A program made the position numbers and the translations under genes. Shown piece by piece: positions 62,666 to 64,000 of a stretch of 64,000 bases of DNA (position 1 is the stretch's first letter; every line of letters starts with the position of its first letter). The DNA comes from Kaistia algarum (GTDB lineage Bacteria > Pseudomonadota > Alphaproteobacteria > Rhizobiales > Kaistiaceae): the NCBI RefSeq assembly GCF_026343945.1, contig NZ_JAPKNJ010000005.1, forward strand, positions 1 to 64,000. The letters run 5' to 3'. The notes below the pieces were generated by a model. The model had not been told where the DNA came from and did not search any database. It saw only the letters and a program-made list of their open reading frames with translations.

Positions 62666-64000
62666 CTAGTCGTAGATGAAGCCGTAGTAGCCGGCGTAAG
62701 AGCCGCGCGGCACCGGATGTCCGACCGTGCCGTAGATCCGGTTGAGCCGGCCGAGGAACGTCACCGACGCATCGCTCGGCGTCTCGAAGCCGTCATCGGG
62801 ACGAGCCAGCGCCGTGCGGGCCGTGGGACGCGCCATATAGGGCGTCACGATGATGACGAGTTCGGTCTGGTTGCGCTTGAAGTCGCGGCTCTTGAACAAC
62901 GAACCGAGGATCGGCACGTCCATCAGCACGGGAAACCCGGTTAGCGCCTGCTGGATATTGTCCTGCAGCAGCCCGCCAAGGACGAGCGAGCCGCCCGAGG
63001 GAAGCTCGAGGGTGCTCTCGGCACGGCGAACCTTGAGGCTCGGGATCTTGTAGTCGCCCATCGAGACCGCACCCTCGTTGGAGATGTCGGAGGCCTCGGT
63101 CTTGACCTTGAGGCTGATCCGTCCCTCCGACAGCACGATCGGGGTGAAGGCGAGCGACACGCCATAGGATTTGTAGGTGACGGTGAGCTGGTTGTTGGTC
63201 GCGTCATAGCTGGTCGGCACCGGGAACTCGCCGCCGGCCAGGAAGGTCGCGGGCTCGCCGGAAATCGCCGTCAGCGTCGGCTCGGCGAGGACGCGGACGA
63301 CACCGTCCTGCTCCATGGCCTGAAGCTGCGCGGTGATCGAGGAATTGCCGCTGGTCGCACGTCCGACGGCCTGGTTGATCGGGTCGAACAGCGGGCCGGC
63401 GATGGCAAAGGGATTGTTGGTGGCCAGCGCCGCGATGCTGCCGCCGACGGCGTGGAGATTGACACCGAGCTGCTTGGCGACGTTGCGATCGATCTCGGCG
63501 ACCGTGACCTTGAGCTGGACCTGGTCCTCGCCCTCGATCGTCAGGAGGTTGACGACATTACTGTTGCGGATCCCGCCAGGGCTGGTCGACACACCGCTTC
63601 CCGCGTCGTTTTCGCCGCTGGCACCGCCAGCGGTGCTGCTATTCGAGACGCCGGTATTCTGGCTGCCATTGGCGAACATGTTGGCAAGCTGCTGCGCCTT
63701 GTTCGAGTCGCCGGCGTTCTTCACCGTACCGGTCAGCACCAGATTGTCGTTGAGCACCTCGACCTTTATCCGGCCTTCCGGGATCATCCGGCGCAGAGCG
63801 CTCTCCAGCGCCGCCATGTCGCGCTCGACGAGCAGTGAAAGATGCAGGATCTGCTGGCCGGACTGGTCGAGCACGAAAAGGTCGGCTTGGCCGATGGTGA
63901 CGCCGGTCAGGAAAATGCGCCGCGAATTACGCAGCACGGCGGTCGCGATCCTCGGATCGGACACGACGACGTCGCGCGCATTGCGCGGCAAATCGATGAT
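62666..64000 (-). CDS. cpaC: CpaC/RcpA-type secretin, partial (5' end outside the window)
   Basis: The final 444 residues of the outer-membrane secretin for Flp pili are present; the frame is open to the window edge, so the N-terminus and signal peptide are missing. In order: the end of the pilus N-terminal domain (RNARDVVVSDPRIATAVLRN), a BON-like region (RIKVEVLNDNLVLTGTVKNAGD), a Ser/Gly/Asn-rich linker, and the secretin domain with VTVAEIDRNVAKQLGVNL, FLAGGEFPVP and LVLGGLLQDN. Upstream pilin, peptidase and cpaB genes would lie beyond 64000. Confidence 0.93.
   Translation of the reverse strand: MIDLPRNARDVVVSDPRIATAVLRNSRRIFLTGVTIGQADLFVLDQSGQQILHLSLLVERDMAALESALRRMIPEGRIKVEVLNDNLVLTGTVKNAGDSNKAQQLANMFANGSQNTGVSNSSTAGGASGENDAGSGVSTSPGGIRNSNVVNLLTIEGEDQVQLKVTVAEIDRNVAKQLGVNLHAVGGSIAALATNNPFAIAGPLFDPINQAVGRATSGNSSITAQLQAMEQDGVVRVLAEPTLTAISGEPATFLAGGEFPVPTSYDATNNQLTVTYKSYGVSLAFTPIVLSEGRISLKVKTEASDISNEGAVSMGDYKIPSLKVRRAESTLELPSGGSLVLGGLLQDNIQQALTGFPVLMDVPILGSLFKSRDFKRNQTELVIIVTPYMARPTARTALARPDDGFETPSDASVTFLGRLNRIYGTVGHPVPRGSYAGYYGFIYD

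Noticed and set aside
1..64000. CRISPR arrays, insertion sequences, prophage or toxin-antitoxin pairs
   Set aside because: I scanned for regularly spaced repeats, transposase motifs and small paired genes and found none.

Overview
The window is a high-GC (roughly 63-66% by eye) alphaproteobacterial chromosome segment, most likely from the Hyphomicrobiales (Rhizobiales). The evidence is gene order typical of that group: rpmH-rnpA-yidC-engB-argB-HAD-dapD-dapE, def-fmt-truA, dnaX-ybaB-recR next to the SRP RNA gene, kdsB-pheA beside a CycM-type cytochrome c, a Nudix/winged-helix regulator in front of nadABC, and a Caulobacter-style cpa/tad pilus operon. I cannot fix the genus. There is no phage, integrase, transposase, insertion sequence or CRISPR array. 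Coding density is high, and many genes in operons overlap by 1-4 nt.

Layout. 0.4-4.8 kb: NAD regulator and nadABC, with two 19-bp inverted repeats in the 56-bp gap before nadA. 4.8-9.1 kb (minus): dTDP-rhamnose genes rfbC, rfbB and rfbD plus two glycosyltransferases; rfbA is absent. 9.2-10.3 kb: an unrecognised membrane protein with a beta-rich C-terminal half. 10.5-15.8 kb: YtfQ/R/T-YjfF-type sugar ABC importer with a GntR/FCD regulator at the operon end. 15.8-19.2 kb: accessory block with DoxX, a luciferase-like flavin enzyme, an SDR/NTF2 pair and a divergent HxlR regulator. 19.3-21.0 kb: tRNA-Arg(ACG) and an orphan sensor kinase. 21.3-26.4 kb: rpmH, rnpA, yidC, engB, argB and a nucleotidase. 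26.6-29.3 kb: a polytopic membrane protein and a GT2-GtrA fusion that interrupt an otherwise housekeeping run. 29.5-32.7 kb: dapD and dapE interleaved with two small membrane proteins. 32.7-41.1 kb: truA, fmt, def, rmuC, DUF924, recR, ybaB, dnaX, SRP RNA and nudC. 41.2-44.6 kb: GT25, pheA, kdsB and cytochrome c. 44.8-53.4 kb: two tandem YejA-type binding proteins, YejB, YejE, YejF and a GhrA-like reductase. 53.4-56.2 kb (minus): M17 aminopeptidase, MarR and a cytosolic SH3-NlpC/P60 peptidase. 56.3-64.0 kb: a TadD-like lipoprotein on the plus strand facing a cpaC-D-E-F-tadB-tadC operon on the minus strand; cpaC runs off the window.

How parts may work together. The NAD block is a self-contained regulated pathway (aspartate to NaMN). 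The yej block and the neighbouring NlpC/P60-M17 peptidases together look like a route for importing murein peptides and degrading them in the cytosol; this is inference from family knowledge and proximity. The rhamnose genes, GT2-GtrA, GT25 and KdsB point to envelope polysaccharide synthesis spread through the window. I found no clearly unprecedented multi-gene system. The least-explained items are the 9.2-10.3 kb membrane protein, the 26.6-29.3 kb pair, and the accessory membrane proteins in the dap operon.
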